In this document: positions 8,671-16,862 of the stretch, in pieces
Numbering within the stretch: the stretch's first letter is position 1
Layout of the letters: each line of letters starts with the position of its first letter
NCBI GenBank assembly: GCA_017465845.1
Contig: JAFTVH010000001.1
Location: forward strand, 1-45,526
Source: Lachnospiraceae bacterium
GTDB taxonomy: Bacteria > Bacillota > Clostridia > Lachnospirales > Lachnospiraceae
Length of the DNA: 45,526 nt
Direction of reading: 5' to 3'
Translations under genes and position numbers: made by a program
The notes under the pieces: generated by a model
Database searches by the model: none
Seen by the model: only the letters and a program-made list of their open reading frames with translations
Told to the model about the DNA's origin: nothing

Positions 8671-10296
8671 TCACAACACTTTAGTCTCCCTGACCACCTT
8701 CCTAAGCCCCAGCACGCTTCCCGGTGACACCGACAGCTCATCCACTCCCATCTCAAGGAACTGCTCTGTCAGTCCCGGGTCTGCTGCCAGCTCCCCGCAG
8801 ATGCCGCACCAGATGCCTGCTTCATGTGCGTTCTCCACCGTCATTGCAATCATGCGAAGCACTGCCGGATGATGAGCATCAAAAAACTGTTCCAGCTCCT
8901 CATTCTGCCTGTCAATCGCCAGCAGATACTGGGTCAGGTCATTCGTCCCAATGCTGAAGAAATCCACTTCCTTGGCCAGCTGATCACTGGTAACTGCTGC
9001 CGCAGGTGTCTCGATCATAATTCCCTGCTCTACCTCACCGAAAGGAATGCCTTTCGTGATAAGCTCCTGTTTTACTTCCTCCACAATGGCTTTGATCTGC
9101 CTGACTTCCTTTACAGATGTAATCATAGGATACATAATGGATATCTTTCCGTAGGCGCTGGCTCTGAATAATGCGCGCAGCTGTGTCTTGAAGACCTCCG
9201 GTCTGGTCAGGCAGATGCGGATGGCACGACAGCCCATGGCAGGATTCTCTTCTTTGGGCAGCTTAAAATAGTCTGCCTGCTTGTCGGCACCGATATCCAG
9301 AGTCCGGATGATGACCTGCTTTCCGGCCATGATTTCTGCAGCGGCCCTGTACACGGCAAACTGCTCCTCCTCCGTAGGATAGTCCTCCTTTTCCAGATAC
9401 AGGAATTCACTGCGGAAAAGCCCGATACCTTCTGCATCATTTTCCAGCGCCCGGGATAGATCTGCCAGGCTGCCTACATTGGCATAGAGGGATACCTTGC
9501 GTCCGTCAAGAGTGATGCTTTCCTTTCCCTTTAAGGTTTGCAGCAGCTCTTTCTTCTCTTTTTCCTGTGCCAACTTCTCTTCCATGATTCTCAGAGTCTC
9601 ATCATCTGGGTCCACATAGATGCAACCGCTATTGCCATCAACCACAGCAAGATGCCCGTCTATGGACGCATCCAGCGGAATGGGTGTGCCAATCAGCGCC
9701 GGGATGCTCATGGTTCTGGCAAGGATGGCTGTATGAGAATTGGCAGAACCATGTACCGTAACAAAAGAAAGTACTTTATCTTTATCCAGCTGTACCGTCT
9801 CGCTGGGAGCCAGGTCATCCGCCACGATGATTACGGGCTCATCCGTAATGACTGAAGACTTATCCCTGCCCATCAGGATTGCCAGCACACGCTCCGAGAT
9901 ATCTTTCACATCTGCGGCTCGGCCTCTCATATACTCGTCCTCCATAGCCGCAAACATCGCTGCAAAGTTATCACCGGTAACAGCTACCGCATATTCTGCA
10001 TTGACCTGTTGTGTGGAAATAATGTTTTCCACTGATTCCAGATAATCATCATCCATAAGCATCATCTGATGAATCTCAAAGATCGCCGCATTGGTCTCAC
10101 CCACTTCTTTTACAGCCTTTTCATACAGCAGACCGAGCTGCCCAACCGCCGTCTGTCTTGCATCCTGAAAACGTTCGATTTCTGCCCGGATATCTGTAAT
10201 CTTATAACGCTTCACCTGCTGTTCGCCTTTTGCGTAAATATGAATTATGCCGATGGCGATTCCGCCAAATACGCCTTTTCCCTGATATCTCTGCAT
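8671..10296 (-). CDS. ptsI: PTS enzyme I (phosphoenolpyruvate-protein phosphotransferase)
   Basis: Cytoplasmic first enzyme of the sugar phosphotransferase system: it takes phosphate from phosphoenolpyruvate onto H188 (in GSANSHTAILART) and passes it to HPr. The 541 residues match the family length. Further signatures are EGIGLFRSEFLYL in the PEP-binding barrel, the GTNDLTQYLLAIDR motif, and the active-site C500 in CGICGELAADPG. The ATG at 10296 follows AGAAGGAGA. It is the last gene of fruK-fruA-HPr-EI. An enzyme I encoded inside a sugar-specific operon either serves as the cell's only copy or is a dedicated one; the window cannot tell which. Confidence 0.95.
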   Translation of the reverse strand: MQRYQGKGVFGGIAIGIIHIYAKGEQQVKRYKITDIRAEIERFQDARQTAVGQLGLLYEKAVKEVGETNAAIFEIHQMMLMDDDYLESVENIISTQQVNAEYAVAVTGDNFAAMFAAMEDEYMRGRAADVKDISERVLAILMGRDKSSVITDEPVIIVADDLAPSETVQLDKDKVLSFVTVHGSANSHTAILARTMSIPALIGTPIPLDASIDGHLAVVDGNSGCIYVDPDDETLRIMEEKLAQEKEKKELLQTLKGKESITLDGRKVSLYANVGSLADLSRALENDAEGIGLFRSEFLYLEKEDYPTEEEQFAVYRAAAEIMAGKQVIIRTLDIGADKQADYFKLPKEENPAMGCRAIRICLTRPEVFKTQLRALFRASAYGKISIMYPMITSVKEVRQIKAIVEEVKQELITKGIPFGEVEQGIMIETPAAAVTSDQLAKEVDFFSIGTNDLTQYLLAIDRQNEELEQFFDAHHPAVLRMIAMTVENAHEAGIWCGICGELAADPGLTEQFLEMGVDELSVSPGSVLGLRKVVRETKVL

Positions 10297-10354
10297 ACAA
10301 AATCTCCTTCTAAAACGGCTCGTAAGTCTTGGGAAAGCGCAATCAAATACGCTC

Positions 10355-10612
10355 TTACAGATTGGCTTTTAAAAAAGCTGCCAACGCTGCCGCCGCCTGC
10401 TGTTCATCTTCTCCTTCAATCTGCACCTGAATCTCTTCGCCCTGCTTTACACCCAGACCCATCAGTCCGAAAATCTTCTTGGCATCTGCTGATTTATCGC
10501 CTTTTACAACCTTTACGGCGGAAGCGAAGTTCTTGGCTTCCTTAACCAGCTCTCCCGCCGGACGGGCATGGATACCTTCCGCATCTTTAATGATATATCT
10601 AAACTCTTTCAC
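10355..10612 (-). CDS. HPr-like phosphocarrier protein lacking Ser46
   Basis: An 85-residue HPr that shuttles phosphate from enzyme I to the fructose EII. The catalytic H15 sits in GIHARPAG exactly as in classical HPr. At position 46, where Gram-positive HPr has the regulatory serine phosphorylated by HPr kinase, this protein has lysine (AKKIFGLMGLGV instead of the usual KSIMGVMSLG). It should therefore relay phosphate but not be switched by HPr kinase or act in CcpA-type repression. This suggests a pathway-dedicated HPr. Translation starts at a GTG (10612) with GAGGA upstream. It lies between fruA and the enzyme I gene. Confidence 0.93.
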   Translation of the reverse strand: MKEFRYIIKDAEGIHARPAGELVKEAKNFASAVKVVKGDKSADAKKIFGLMGLGVKQGEEIQVQIEGEDEQQAAAALAAFLKANL

Positions 10613-10644
10613 AATGATTCCTCACTTTCATCTTAACACTTTTC

Positions 10645-12534
10645 TTAAGCTTCTGCTTGGTTTTTCTTGAAAAATCCAAGCAGCAGAGCGCCGACTGCCG
10701 TACCGATAACCAAAGCTGCCAGGTACATCCATCCGTTTCCTACCACAGGAAATACAAAAATGCCGCCATGGGGAGCCATCAAAGTACACCCAAAAGCCAT
10801 GGACAGCGCTCCTGCCAAAGCCGACCCGATCATGCAGGCCGGAAGCACACGCAGCGGGTCTGAAGCAGCAAAGGGAATGGCTCCTTCCGTGATAAATGCC
10901 AGCCCCATGATAAAGTTGACAGGCCCTGATTCTCTTTCTTCTTTTGTGAATCTGTTTTTGAAAAGCAGTGTAGACAAGGCAATCGCACAGGGCGGAACCA
11001 TGCCGCCGATCATAACGGCTGCCATGATATCGTAGTTCCCCGCGGCAATGGATGCTGTACCGAAGACGTAAGCGGCTTTGTTAAAGGGTCCACCCATGTC
11101 AATAGCCATCATACCGGCCACGATAACGCCTAAAAGAATCTTACTGGTGCCGCTCATATTGGTGAGCGCTGTATTCAGTGCTGTATTCAATGCCCCGACA
11201 GGCGGTTCTACCACATAAATCATGATAAGACCGATTAGTAAAATACCGATAAGAGGATACAGTAATACAGGTGCAATTTTTTCAATTGCCTTCGGCAGCC
11301 TGTCAAATATTTTGCGCAGGAATACGATAACATATCCTGCCAGGAAACCGGCTATCAGTGCTCCAAGGAAACCGGATTTTCCCTGAGCTGCAATCATGCC
11401 ACCTACAAAGCCCAGCGCCAGTCCCGGGCGGTCGCCGATACTCATGGCAATGAAACCGGCCAGAATGGGAAGCATAAAACCGAAGGCAATATCACCGATT
11501 CCCTTGAGGGCAGCTGCAGCCGGTGTGATGCTGCCGAAGTTCGCTCTTTCCTCTTCCGAAAGTGCATTGATATCAATGCTGAAACCATCTATCAGAAATG
11601 CCAGTGCAATCAGAATACCTCCACCTACTACAAAGGGAAGCATGTGTGATACACCGTTCATGAGCTGCATATAGATTTTATGACCTGTGCTGCCGGAATT
11701 TCTTTCCTGTCTGTTTTCTACAGTAATATCAGCCTGGTATATAGGTGCGTCTCCGCTCATTGCTCTCTCTACAAGTCGGTCTGCTTTACTGATCCCATCA
11801 GATACCTGACACTCAATCAGCTTTTTGCCGTGGAATCTCTCCATAGGTACTTTGGCATCTGCTGCTACGATGATGCAGTCTGCCTCCTCGATTTCCTGAT
11901 CGGTCAATATATTCTTGGCACCTCCGGAGCCCCTGGTCTCTACCTTAATAGAGCAGTTCACCGCTTTGGCTGCTTTTTGAAGGCCTTCGGCAGCCATATA
12001 GGTATGGGCGATTCCTGTGGGGCAGGAAGTCACTGCCAGAATCCGGTATCCTTTTTTATCCGTGGACGCATCAGACCTTTCTTCATCTGCTGCGTCTATG
12101 ATTTCCAGAAATTCATCCGCTGTAGATGCATTTTTCAGCTTTGCCGTAAACTCCTCATCCATCAACAATACAGAAAGCTTGCTCAGCACATCCAGATGGA
12201 CATTATCCTTTGTACCCGGCGCCGCAATCAGGAAAATTAAATGCACCGGTTCCCCATCCAGAGAATCGAAATCCACTCCATCCTTTATTACCATTGCTGC
12301 CAGGCCCGGTCTGATTACCGCTTTACTTTTACCGTGAGGAATGGCAATGCCCTCTCCGATACCCGTAGTGCCCTCTTCTTCTCTTAAGTATACCTGCTTT
12401 CGATAAGCTTCTTCATCGTTGAGTTTGCCGCTTCTGGCCATCAGGGCAATTGCCTGGTCCAGAGCTTCCGATTTGGAGGAAGGAGCTGCGTCAAGTGCAA
12501 TACTCCTCTTGTCCAGCAAATCTGTTATTCTCAT
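10645..12534 (-). CDS. fruA: PTS fructose transporter subunit IIABC
   Basis: Membrane transporter that imports fructose and phosphorylates it to fructose-1-phosphate. Three domains are fused in 629 residues. EIIA (1 to about 150) has its phosphohistidine H67 in GIAIPHGKS. EIIB (about 163-260) has its phosphocysteine C171 in AVTSCPTGIAHTYMAAE. EIIC (about 290-625) is polytopic with HMLPFVVGGGILIALAFL, GGMIAAQGKSGFLGALIAG and AAFG/PHGG-type loops near the end. Phosphate flows PEP, enzyme I, HPr, H67, C171, sugar. The start at 12534 follows AGGAGG. The gene follows fruK by 18 bases, and the product of one is the substrate of the other. Confidence 0.95.
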   Translation of the reverse strand: MRITDLLDKRSIALDAAPSSKSEALDQAIALMARSGKLNDEEAYRKQVYLREEEGTTGIGEGIAIPHGKSKAVIRPGLAAMVIKDGVDFDSLDGEPVHLIFLIAAPGTKDNVHLDVLSKLSVLLMDEEFTAKLKNASTADEFLEIIDAADEERSDASTDKKGYRILAVTSCPTGIAHTYMAAEGLQKAAKAVNCSIKVETRGSGGAKNILTDQEIEEADCIIVAADAKVPMERFHGKKLIECQVSDGISKADRLVERAMSGDAPIYQADITVENRQERNSGSTGHKIYMQLMNGVSHMLPFVVGGGILIALAFLIDGFSIDINALSEEERANFGSITPAAAALKGIGDIAFGFMLPILAGFIAMSIGDRPGLALGFVGGMIAAQGKSGFLGALIAGFLAGYVIVFLRKIFDRLPKAIEKIAPVLLYPLIGILLIGLIMIYVVEPPVGALNTALNTALTNMSGTSKILLGVIVAGMMAIDMGGPFNKAAYVFGTASIAAGNYDIMAAVMIGGMVPPCAIALSTLLFKNRFTKEERESGPVNFIMGLAFITEGAIPFAASDPLRVLPACMIGSALAGALSMAFGCTLMAPHGGIFVFPVVGNGWMYLAALVIGTAVGALLLGFFKKNQAEA

Positions 12535-12552
12535 CGTCTACCTCCTGAAGAA

Positions 12553-13464
12553 TCAATGACCCTCTAAAGAATCATATACTCTGATAATCTCTGCTTCTGT
12601 AGCAAGAAGTTCCGAGAAAGCGCTTGCACTCCCTGCCGCAATCCCCATTTTAAAAGCATGAAGATACTCTTTCTTAAGCATCCATCCCGCCAGAAATCCT
12701 GCCACCATGGAATCTCCTGCGCCTACCGCGTTGACCAGCTTTCCTTCCGGTGCAGGCAACATGTATACCTCACTGCTTTCATCCAACAGAACTGCTCCCT
12801 GTCCGGCCATGGATACCAGCACGTTGCCGGCACCTCTCTCCTGGAGCTTGCGGGCATAGGGTATGACAGCTTCTCTTGTCTTAAGCTGCACCCCGAAAAT
12901 CTCTCCCAGCTCATGATTGTTGGGTTTGATCAGAAAAGGATGATATTCCAGTACATTCAAAAGCAGCTCTCCTGTAGCATCCACTACGAACAGAATGCCT
13001 TTGTCGGATAACCGGCTCATAATATCACGGTAAGTGGAATCAGGTATGCTGGCGGGGATACTGCCTGCCAGTACCAGCACATCTCCCTCTTTCAGCTGAT
13101 CCAGTCTGCGAAAAAGTTGCTCCACTTGTGCTGCCCCGATGACCGGTCCTTTTCCGTTGATTTCTGTACCGTCAAAATCCTTCATCTTAATATTGATTCG
13201 GGAAAACCCCTCCGGCACCCGGATAAAATCACATGCAAATCCCAGATTCTGTACCCTCTTTGCAATCTCTTCTCCGGTAAAGCCTGCCGTAAATCCCAGT
13301 GCAGTACTATTTATCCCAAGATTGGCAAGGACTGTGGAGACATTGATTCCCTTTCCGCCGGGAAGCATCTGCTCTGTCACGGTCCGATTGGTTTTGCCCA
13401 ATGCAAAATCTTTGACTGAGACGATGTAATCCAGTGACGGATTAAAAGTTACGGTATAAATCAC
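12553..13464 (-). CDS. fruK: 1-phosphofructokinase
   Basis: PfkB-family kinase that phosphorylates fructose-1-phosphate, the product of the neighbouring EIIABC, to fructose-1,6-bisphosphate. In 303 residues the first PfkB signature is LPGGKGINVSTVLANLG (about 35-50) and the second is NAVGAGDSMVAGF with the catalytic base D251. TVTFNPSLDYIV at the N-terminus is typical of FruK rather than ribokinase. The start is a GTG at 13464, nine bases behind AGGAGG. The same frame stays open for 36 more codons upstream, but those codons run through the hairpins of the leader and have no family similarity. No FruR-like regulator gene is present in this operon. Confidence 0.93.
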   Translation of the reverse strand: MIYTVTFNPSLDYIVSVKDFALGKTNRTVTEQMLPGGKGINVSTVLANLGINSTALGFTAGFTGEEIAKRVQNLGFACDFIRVPEGFSRINIKMKDFDGTEINGKGPVIGAAQVEQLFRRLDQLKEGDVLVLAGSIPASIPDSTYRDIMSRLSDKGILFVVDATGELLLNVLEYHPFLIKPNNHELGEIFGVQLKTREAVIPYARKLQERGAGNVLVSMAGQGAVLLDESSEVYMLPAPEGKLVNAVGAGDSMVAGFLAGWMLKKEYLHAFKMGIAAGSASAFSELLATEAEIIRVYDSLEGH

Positions 13465-13493
13465 TTTCCTGTTCCTCCTGTCTGAAAGGAAGA

Positions 13494-13665
13494 CCGTTAC
13501 AGTACACACCCGCACCATTCGCAAAGCCGCACCTGCGGTGCTTTCCGCTGCTTCGCAGCTACCTTTGCTCATCAGATGGCGCTCCCTTCGTCAGCACATG
13601 GCTGACGTGTGAGCTGTAACGGAAATCCCCTTGGTACAGCCATCACTCAAGCCGCCTCCAAGAGG
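13494..13665 (-). promoter_or_regulatory. Highly structured leader of the fructose PTS operon
   Basis: In the 260 bases before fruK the minus-strand transcript can fold extensively. CCGTTACAG and CTGTAACGG (13494-13502 with 13614-13622) form a perfect 9-bp outer stem over 111 bases. Inside are CGTCAGC/GCTGACG (13589-13607), GCTGC/GCAGC with a 3-base loop (13547-13559), and GCACC/GGTGC (13529-13541). Just upstream, 13627-13634 pairs with 13658-13665 over 8 bp, one of them G-U. I do not recognise a known riboswitch. It may be a regulatory leader or an inserted palindromic repeat related to the element at 18359-18497. Confidence 0.55.
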
Positions 13666-13725
13666 ACTCCTTCATTGTTACTTATTCTTTACAATATACT
13701 AAAAATAATACACTTGATTTTACAT

Positions 13726-14439
13726 TTACTGTAATCTCAGCTTTTTCACTGCATGGTCCGCAATCAGGCAGTCCGCATGCTCCTTCAGATATTCCACCCT
13801 GTTATTTTCGGCAGTATACAACGCGCCGAATTCCATGGCACGGATACATGCCCGGCTGTACCGTTCATAAGACGCTGTGCCTTTATCCAGATACAGATAA
13901 TATGTACCGTCCATTTCATATAATACACTGTGTATCCGCAGATTAGACGGCAATGCTTCGGCGTACTGACAGATATCTCTGATATTCTGAAACGCAAAGA
14001 CCGCAAAAGTCGGAAGCGCTCCTTTTGTCTCCGCAGCCTTCTCTACTCTTTCCGGCTCAGTCTCCCCATCGGTCTGTCCTTTCGCTTTCTCATCTAAAGC
14101 TTCTTTGTTTACCTCGATCTTCTCACCGGCTGCCTTGGCAAATGCGCCCAGCAATGCATCCAGATGAGGACCGGAAAGGAGTTCTTCGAGATTCGGATCT
14201 TTTTCAGAAAAGGTCAGAATCATACCCTGGTCAGGCATCATCATTACCGACAAGTCGAAAGCATACTTAGGCGGCTGATATCCCACTTCTTCTATGGCCT
14301 GCTTTACGATTTCTTCCACAATTTCCTTGGCTTTCTCACTCCGGAAAAGGAAATCCTTATAGCTGAGTTCGTATTCTGCCAGTTCTTCATTGCTCAGAAA
14401 ACATTTTACTGTTTTGTCATCTACTCTTTCTATTTTCAT
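13726..14439 (-). CDS. mecA: Adaptor protein MecA
   Basis: MecA-family adaptor that hands substrate proteins to the ClpC/ClpP protease. The N-terminal substrate-binding domain is clear: KIERVDDKTVKCFLSNEELA, then YELSYKDFLFRSEKA and the LSVMMMPDQGMILTFSEKDP stretch. An acidic, poorly conserved linker follows, then a C-terminal ClpC-binding domain (FAVFAFQNIRDICQYAEALP... YYLYLDKG). The start at 14439 matches the family N-terminus (MKIERV); an alternative ATG at 14451 adds four residues and would overlap the upstream small gene, whose stop lies at 14444-14446. It is likely co-transcribed with that gene. Confidence 0.88.
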   Translation of the reverse strand: MKIERVDDKTVKCFLSNEELAEYELSYKDFLFRSEKAKEIVEEIVKQAIEEVGYQPPKYAFDLSVMMMPDQGMILTFSEKDPNLEELLSGPHLDALLGAFAKAAGEKIEVNKEALDEKAKGQTDGETEPERVEKAAETKGALPTFAVFAFQNIRDICQYAEALPSNLRIHSVLYEMDGTYYLYLDKGTASYERYSRACIRAMEFGALYTAENNRVEYLKEHADCLIADHAVKKLRLQ

Positions 14440-14443
14440 AACA

Positions 14444-14644
14444 TCATCCATTCTTCTGCTTATCTAAAAGTTCCCGCAGTGCATCCTCTCCCACACTGAC
14501 CCAGGCGTCCTCTTCCTCTGCATTCAGTCCCAGGTATTGGGCAAGGGTACGCTCATCATCGCTCATGCCCCATTCATAACTATAATCATCAATTGCTTCA
14601 AATTCAATCTCACCCGCAAGATACAGCTCTTTATAATTTTTCAT
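14444..14644 (-). CDS. Small acidic protein of unknown function, upstream of mecA
   Basis: A 66-residue frame starting MKNYKELYLAGEIEF, with GAGAGAGG five bases before the ATG at 14644; a longer frame to 14671 has no better ribosome site. The protein is acidic and probably helical (DDYSYEWGMSDDERTLAQYLGLNAEEEDAWV, about residues 19-49), with no membrane segment. I do not recognise the family. Its close linkage to mecA (the coding regions touch or overlap, depending on the MecA start) suggests a joint operon and possibly a function connected to regulated proteolysis; that is inference from position only. Confidence 0.7.
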   Translation of the reverse strand: MKNYKELYLAGEIEFEAIDDYSYEWGMSDDERTLAQYLGLNAEEEDAWVSVGEDALRELLDKQKNG

Positions 14645-14694
14645 CGCTACCTCTCTCATTTCCAATGACATTCACTTCTTCTATCATACCCCTA

Positions 14695-14703
14695 ATTATA
14701 CCA
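14695..14703 (-). promoter_or_regulatory. Extended -10 promoter for the small gene and mecA
   Basis: On the minus strand TGGTATAAT combines a perfect -10 (14695-14700) with the TGN extension, about 50 bases before the 14644 start. No good -35 hexamer is seen, as usual for extended -10 promoters. Confidence 0.5.
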
Positions 14704-14755
14704 TTTTTCCAGCCTGACTTCAGAAAAAATTTAGAAAGTTATAAGGAATGATTTT

Positions 14756-14784
14756 TTGCCTTTTCCTGATAGATATGATACTAT
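14756..14784 (+). promoter_or_regulatory. Sigma-A promoter of the PF06541-type gene and niaR
   Basis: TTGCCT (14756-14761), a 17-base spacer and TACTAT (14779-14784) with a preceding TGA extension lie 36 bases before the start at 14821. Confidence 0.65.
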
Positions 14785-14820
14785 AAGAACAGATTGTACG
14801 CAAGAGAAAGGAAGCATCTT

Positions 14821-16272
14821 ATGGAATATACCCGGCTTGAAATTGTATGGTTGTTTTTAATTTATTCGATGGCAGGCTGGATTCTGGAGGTTTGCATCGC
14901 TGCAGTCCGTAAGAAAAAATTTATCAACAGAGGATTTGTAAACGGGCCGCTTTGTCCGATTTACGGCTTTGCCTCCGTATTGTTCACCCTGTTCTTACCG
15001 GAGCTGACCAATCATCTGTTCTGGCTGTTTCTGGGCGGCATGGTGCTGGCTACGGTTCTGGAGTATTCTACCGGGGTCATCATGCACAAGATTTTCGGTC
15101 AAAAGCTTTGGGACTACTCTGACCGGAAGTGGAATCTGGACGGTTATATCTGTGTGGAATATTCCATACTTTGGGGGCTGTCTGCCATACTGACCATGAA
15201 ATTCCTTAACCCTTTATTATGCTTGCTCCTTCGACCGATTCCCGCAATCGTCTCCCTGCCAATCGTATGGGTAGGAGTGATTCTGCTTGCTATTGATTTT
15301 GCAGGTACCGCACTGGCTGTCCTAGGCATGCAAAAAGAAGCTGCCCGGCTTGCCCAGTTTACAGAAGGGATTCAGAAGACTTCCCGTTTTCTGGAAAATG
15401 CCCTGACCAGGCGGGTTCAGTCGCGAATGATGAAGTCTTTCCCGACCATTGATCCGGATGTGCTGATTCGGGAAAAAGCTGCTCATATGAAGGATTCTGC
15501 TAAAGTATTTGCTGCAGGATGCGGTTACTATAAGCTGGTCAGCCTGTTTTTCCTCGGAGCCTTTCTGGGGGATATTACTGAGACGATTTTTTGCCTGATC
15601 ACTGCCGGGGAACTGATGAGCCGAAGCAGTGTGGTGTACGGTCCCTTCAGTATTGTATGGGGACTTGGCTGTGCTATGCTGACTGCCCTGCTGTACCGGT
15701 ACAAGGACCGAAATCTCCTTTTTCTGTTTATAGCAGGTACCGTACTTGGCGGAGCCTATGAATATATCTGCAGTGTCTTTACCGAGCTCGTATTTGGTAC
15801 GGTATTCTGGGATTACAGCGGTTTTGCCCTGAATCTGGGCGGACGTATTAATCTGCTCTACTGCTTCTTCTGGGGGATTGCTGCCATTGTATGGTTCAAA
15901 GGAGTTTATCCGCTCCTTTCTAAGTGGATTGAAAAGTTTCCCTATCGGCCGGGTGCGGTACTATGTAATTGTATGGTAGTGTTCATGATTTTTAACATTA
16001 TCATTTCAGGGCTGGCGCTGACACGATATACAGAGAGAAATAATGAGTCGTTCCGTTCAGAGCAGGTTATGACAGCAGACCCACAGAGCGGTCTCGCCCA
16101 GGCCACCCATGATGATACGGCGATTCCGGTTAATAGTGATGCGGCAGCTTCTACCTTAAGAGACAAAGTGAACGCCTGGCTGGACATCCATTTCGATGAT
16201 GAACGAATGGCCCGCATCTACCCCAATGCCAAAATAGTGGTAGACGGTGTTCCTCAGAAAATAAAACAGTAA
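14821..16272 (+). CDS. Putative ABC-transporter type IV membrane protein, duplicated PF06541-type domain
   Basis: A 483-residue polytopic membrane protein. It carries two copies of the domain listed as putative ABC-transporter type IV (CmpB-like). The first is WLFLIYSMAGWILEVCIAAVRKKKFINRGFVNGPLCPIYGF near the N-terminus; the second is FFLGAFLGDITETIFCLITAGELMSRSSVVYGPFSIVWGLG past the middle. Each copy has the conserved GPLCPIYG or GPFSIVWG and WDYS motifs. Between them is a cytoplasmic helical segment of about 60 residues; a soluble tail of about 75 residues follows the last membrane segment. No transported substrate is known for the family. The ATG at 14821 follows AAAGGAAG. Its stop codon overlaps the region preceding niaR, so both form one transcript. 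Confidence 0.82.
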   Translation: MEYTRLEIVWLFLIYSMAGWILEVCIAAVRKKKFINRGFVNGPLCPIYGFASVLFTLFLPELTNHLFWLFLGGMVLATVLEYSTGVIMHKIFGQKLWDYSDRKWNLDGYICVEYSILWGLSAILTMKFLNPLLCLLLRPIPAIVSLPIVWVGVILLAIDFAGTALAVLGMQKEAARLAQFTEGIQKTSRFLENALTRRVQSRMMKSFPTIDPDVLIREKAAHMKDSAKVFAAGCGYYKLVSLFFLGAFLGDITETIFCLITAGELMSRSSVVYGPFSIVWGLGCAMLTALLYRYKDRNLLFLFIAGTVLGGAYEYICSVFTELVFGTVFWDYSGFALNLGGRINLLYCFFWGIAAIVWFKGVYPLLSKWIEKFPYRPGAVLCNCMVVFMIFNIIISGLALTRYTERNNESFRSEQVMTADPQSGLAQATHDDTAIPVNSDAAASTLRDKVNAWLDIHFDDERMARIYPNAKIVVDGVPQKIKQ

Positions 16273-16292
16273 TGCAACCAAGGAGATTGTTT

Positions 16293-16814
16293 ATGACAGC
16301 AGATTCCAATACCAGAAGAAAAGAAATCATCGCTTATCTGAGCACACAGACGGAGCCGGTAAGCGGCACGGAGCTGGCCCACAGATTCGGTGTCAGCCGC
16401 CAGGTCATTGTTCAGGATGTAGCCCTTCTTCGGGCAGAGAATCAGGAGATTCTCTCTACGAATAAAGGTTATGTGCTTTATCAGCCTCTTACCAGGGGAA
16501 CCGGCTGCACAGGTGTCATCATGACGCAGCACAGCGAAGAGCAGACGATTGAAGAGATGGAGACCATCGTAGAATACGGCGGCCGCATGTTGGATGTGTT
16601 CGTGGACCACGATCTCTATGGGCAGATTCGTGCAGACCTGGTCATCAACGATATGGACGATGCCAGGGAATTTTGCCGTAAAATGAAGGTAAGCACCTCC
16701 AGGCCTTTGAAGGTGCTTACCGGGGACTGCCATTATCATACGATTGCGGCACCATCGGAAAAGGTGCTGAAACTAATTAAAGAAGAACTAAAAGAGAAGG
16801 GATTTTTAAGATAG
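16293..16814 (+). CDS. niaR: NiaR-type transcriptional repressor (HTH plus 3H domain)
   Basis: Niacin-responsive repressor family, which in Firmicutes controls NAD biosynthesis and niacin transport genes. The 173 residues contain a winged helix-turn-helix (about 23-48, SGTELAHRFGVSRQVIVQDVALL) and a 3H domain. The metal/ligand residues read H80 (TQHSEEQ), E88, H147 and H149 (DCHYHT), mirroring the described 3H site. The ATG at 16293 follows AAGGAG at seven bases; an earlier in-frame ATG at 16272 overlaps the upstream stop and has no such site. No nad or niacin transporter gene is adjacent, so its targets lie elsewhere unless the co-transcribed membrane protein is one. That link is speculative. 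Confidence 0.88.
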   Translation: MTADSNTRRKEIIAYLSTQTEPVSGTELAHRFGVSRQVIVQDVALLRAENQEILSTNKGYVLYQPLTRGTGCTGVIMTQHSEEQTIEEMETIVEYGGRMLDVFVDHDLYGQIRADLVINDMDDAREFCRKMKVSTSRPLKVLTGDCHYHTIAAPSEKVLKLIKEELKEKGFLR

Positions 16815-16862
16815 AGCAAGGCCTCCTGCTGCTCTTTCGCAGCGGGAGGCCTTGCTCTATCT
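16809..16862. terminator. Bidirectional terminator holding the stop codons of two converging genes
   Basis: Perfect 18-bp arms (16809-16826 and 16845-16862) start AGATAGAGCAAGG on each strand, with additional pairing CTGCT/AGCGG towards a loop CTTTCG. The left arm encodes the last codon and TAG of niaR (AGA TAG, 16809-16814). The right arm, read on the minus strand, encodes the last codon and TAG of the broken AAA/PD-(D/E)XK gene (AGA TAG, 16857-16862). A short T-run follows on the right. Confidence 0.85.

Noticed and set aside
8656-8680. Terminator directly after the enzyme I gene
   Set aside because: The stem around CAG/CTG is too short and no T-run follows; the stretch is better described as part of the recurring 20-base motif.
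11680-12240. Plus-strand frame of 186 codons opposite fruA
   Set aside because: Shadow of the EIIA/EIIB region, whose catalytic motifs on the minus strand are unambiguous.
13465-13572. 36-residue N-terminal extension of FruK
   Set aside because: It runs through the leader hairpins, has no PfkB-family similarity, and the GTG at 13464 has an ideal AGGAGG.
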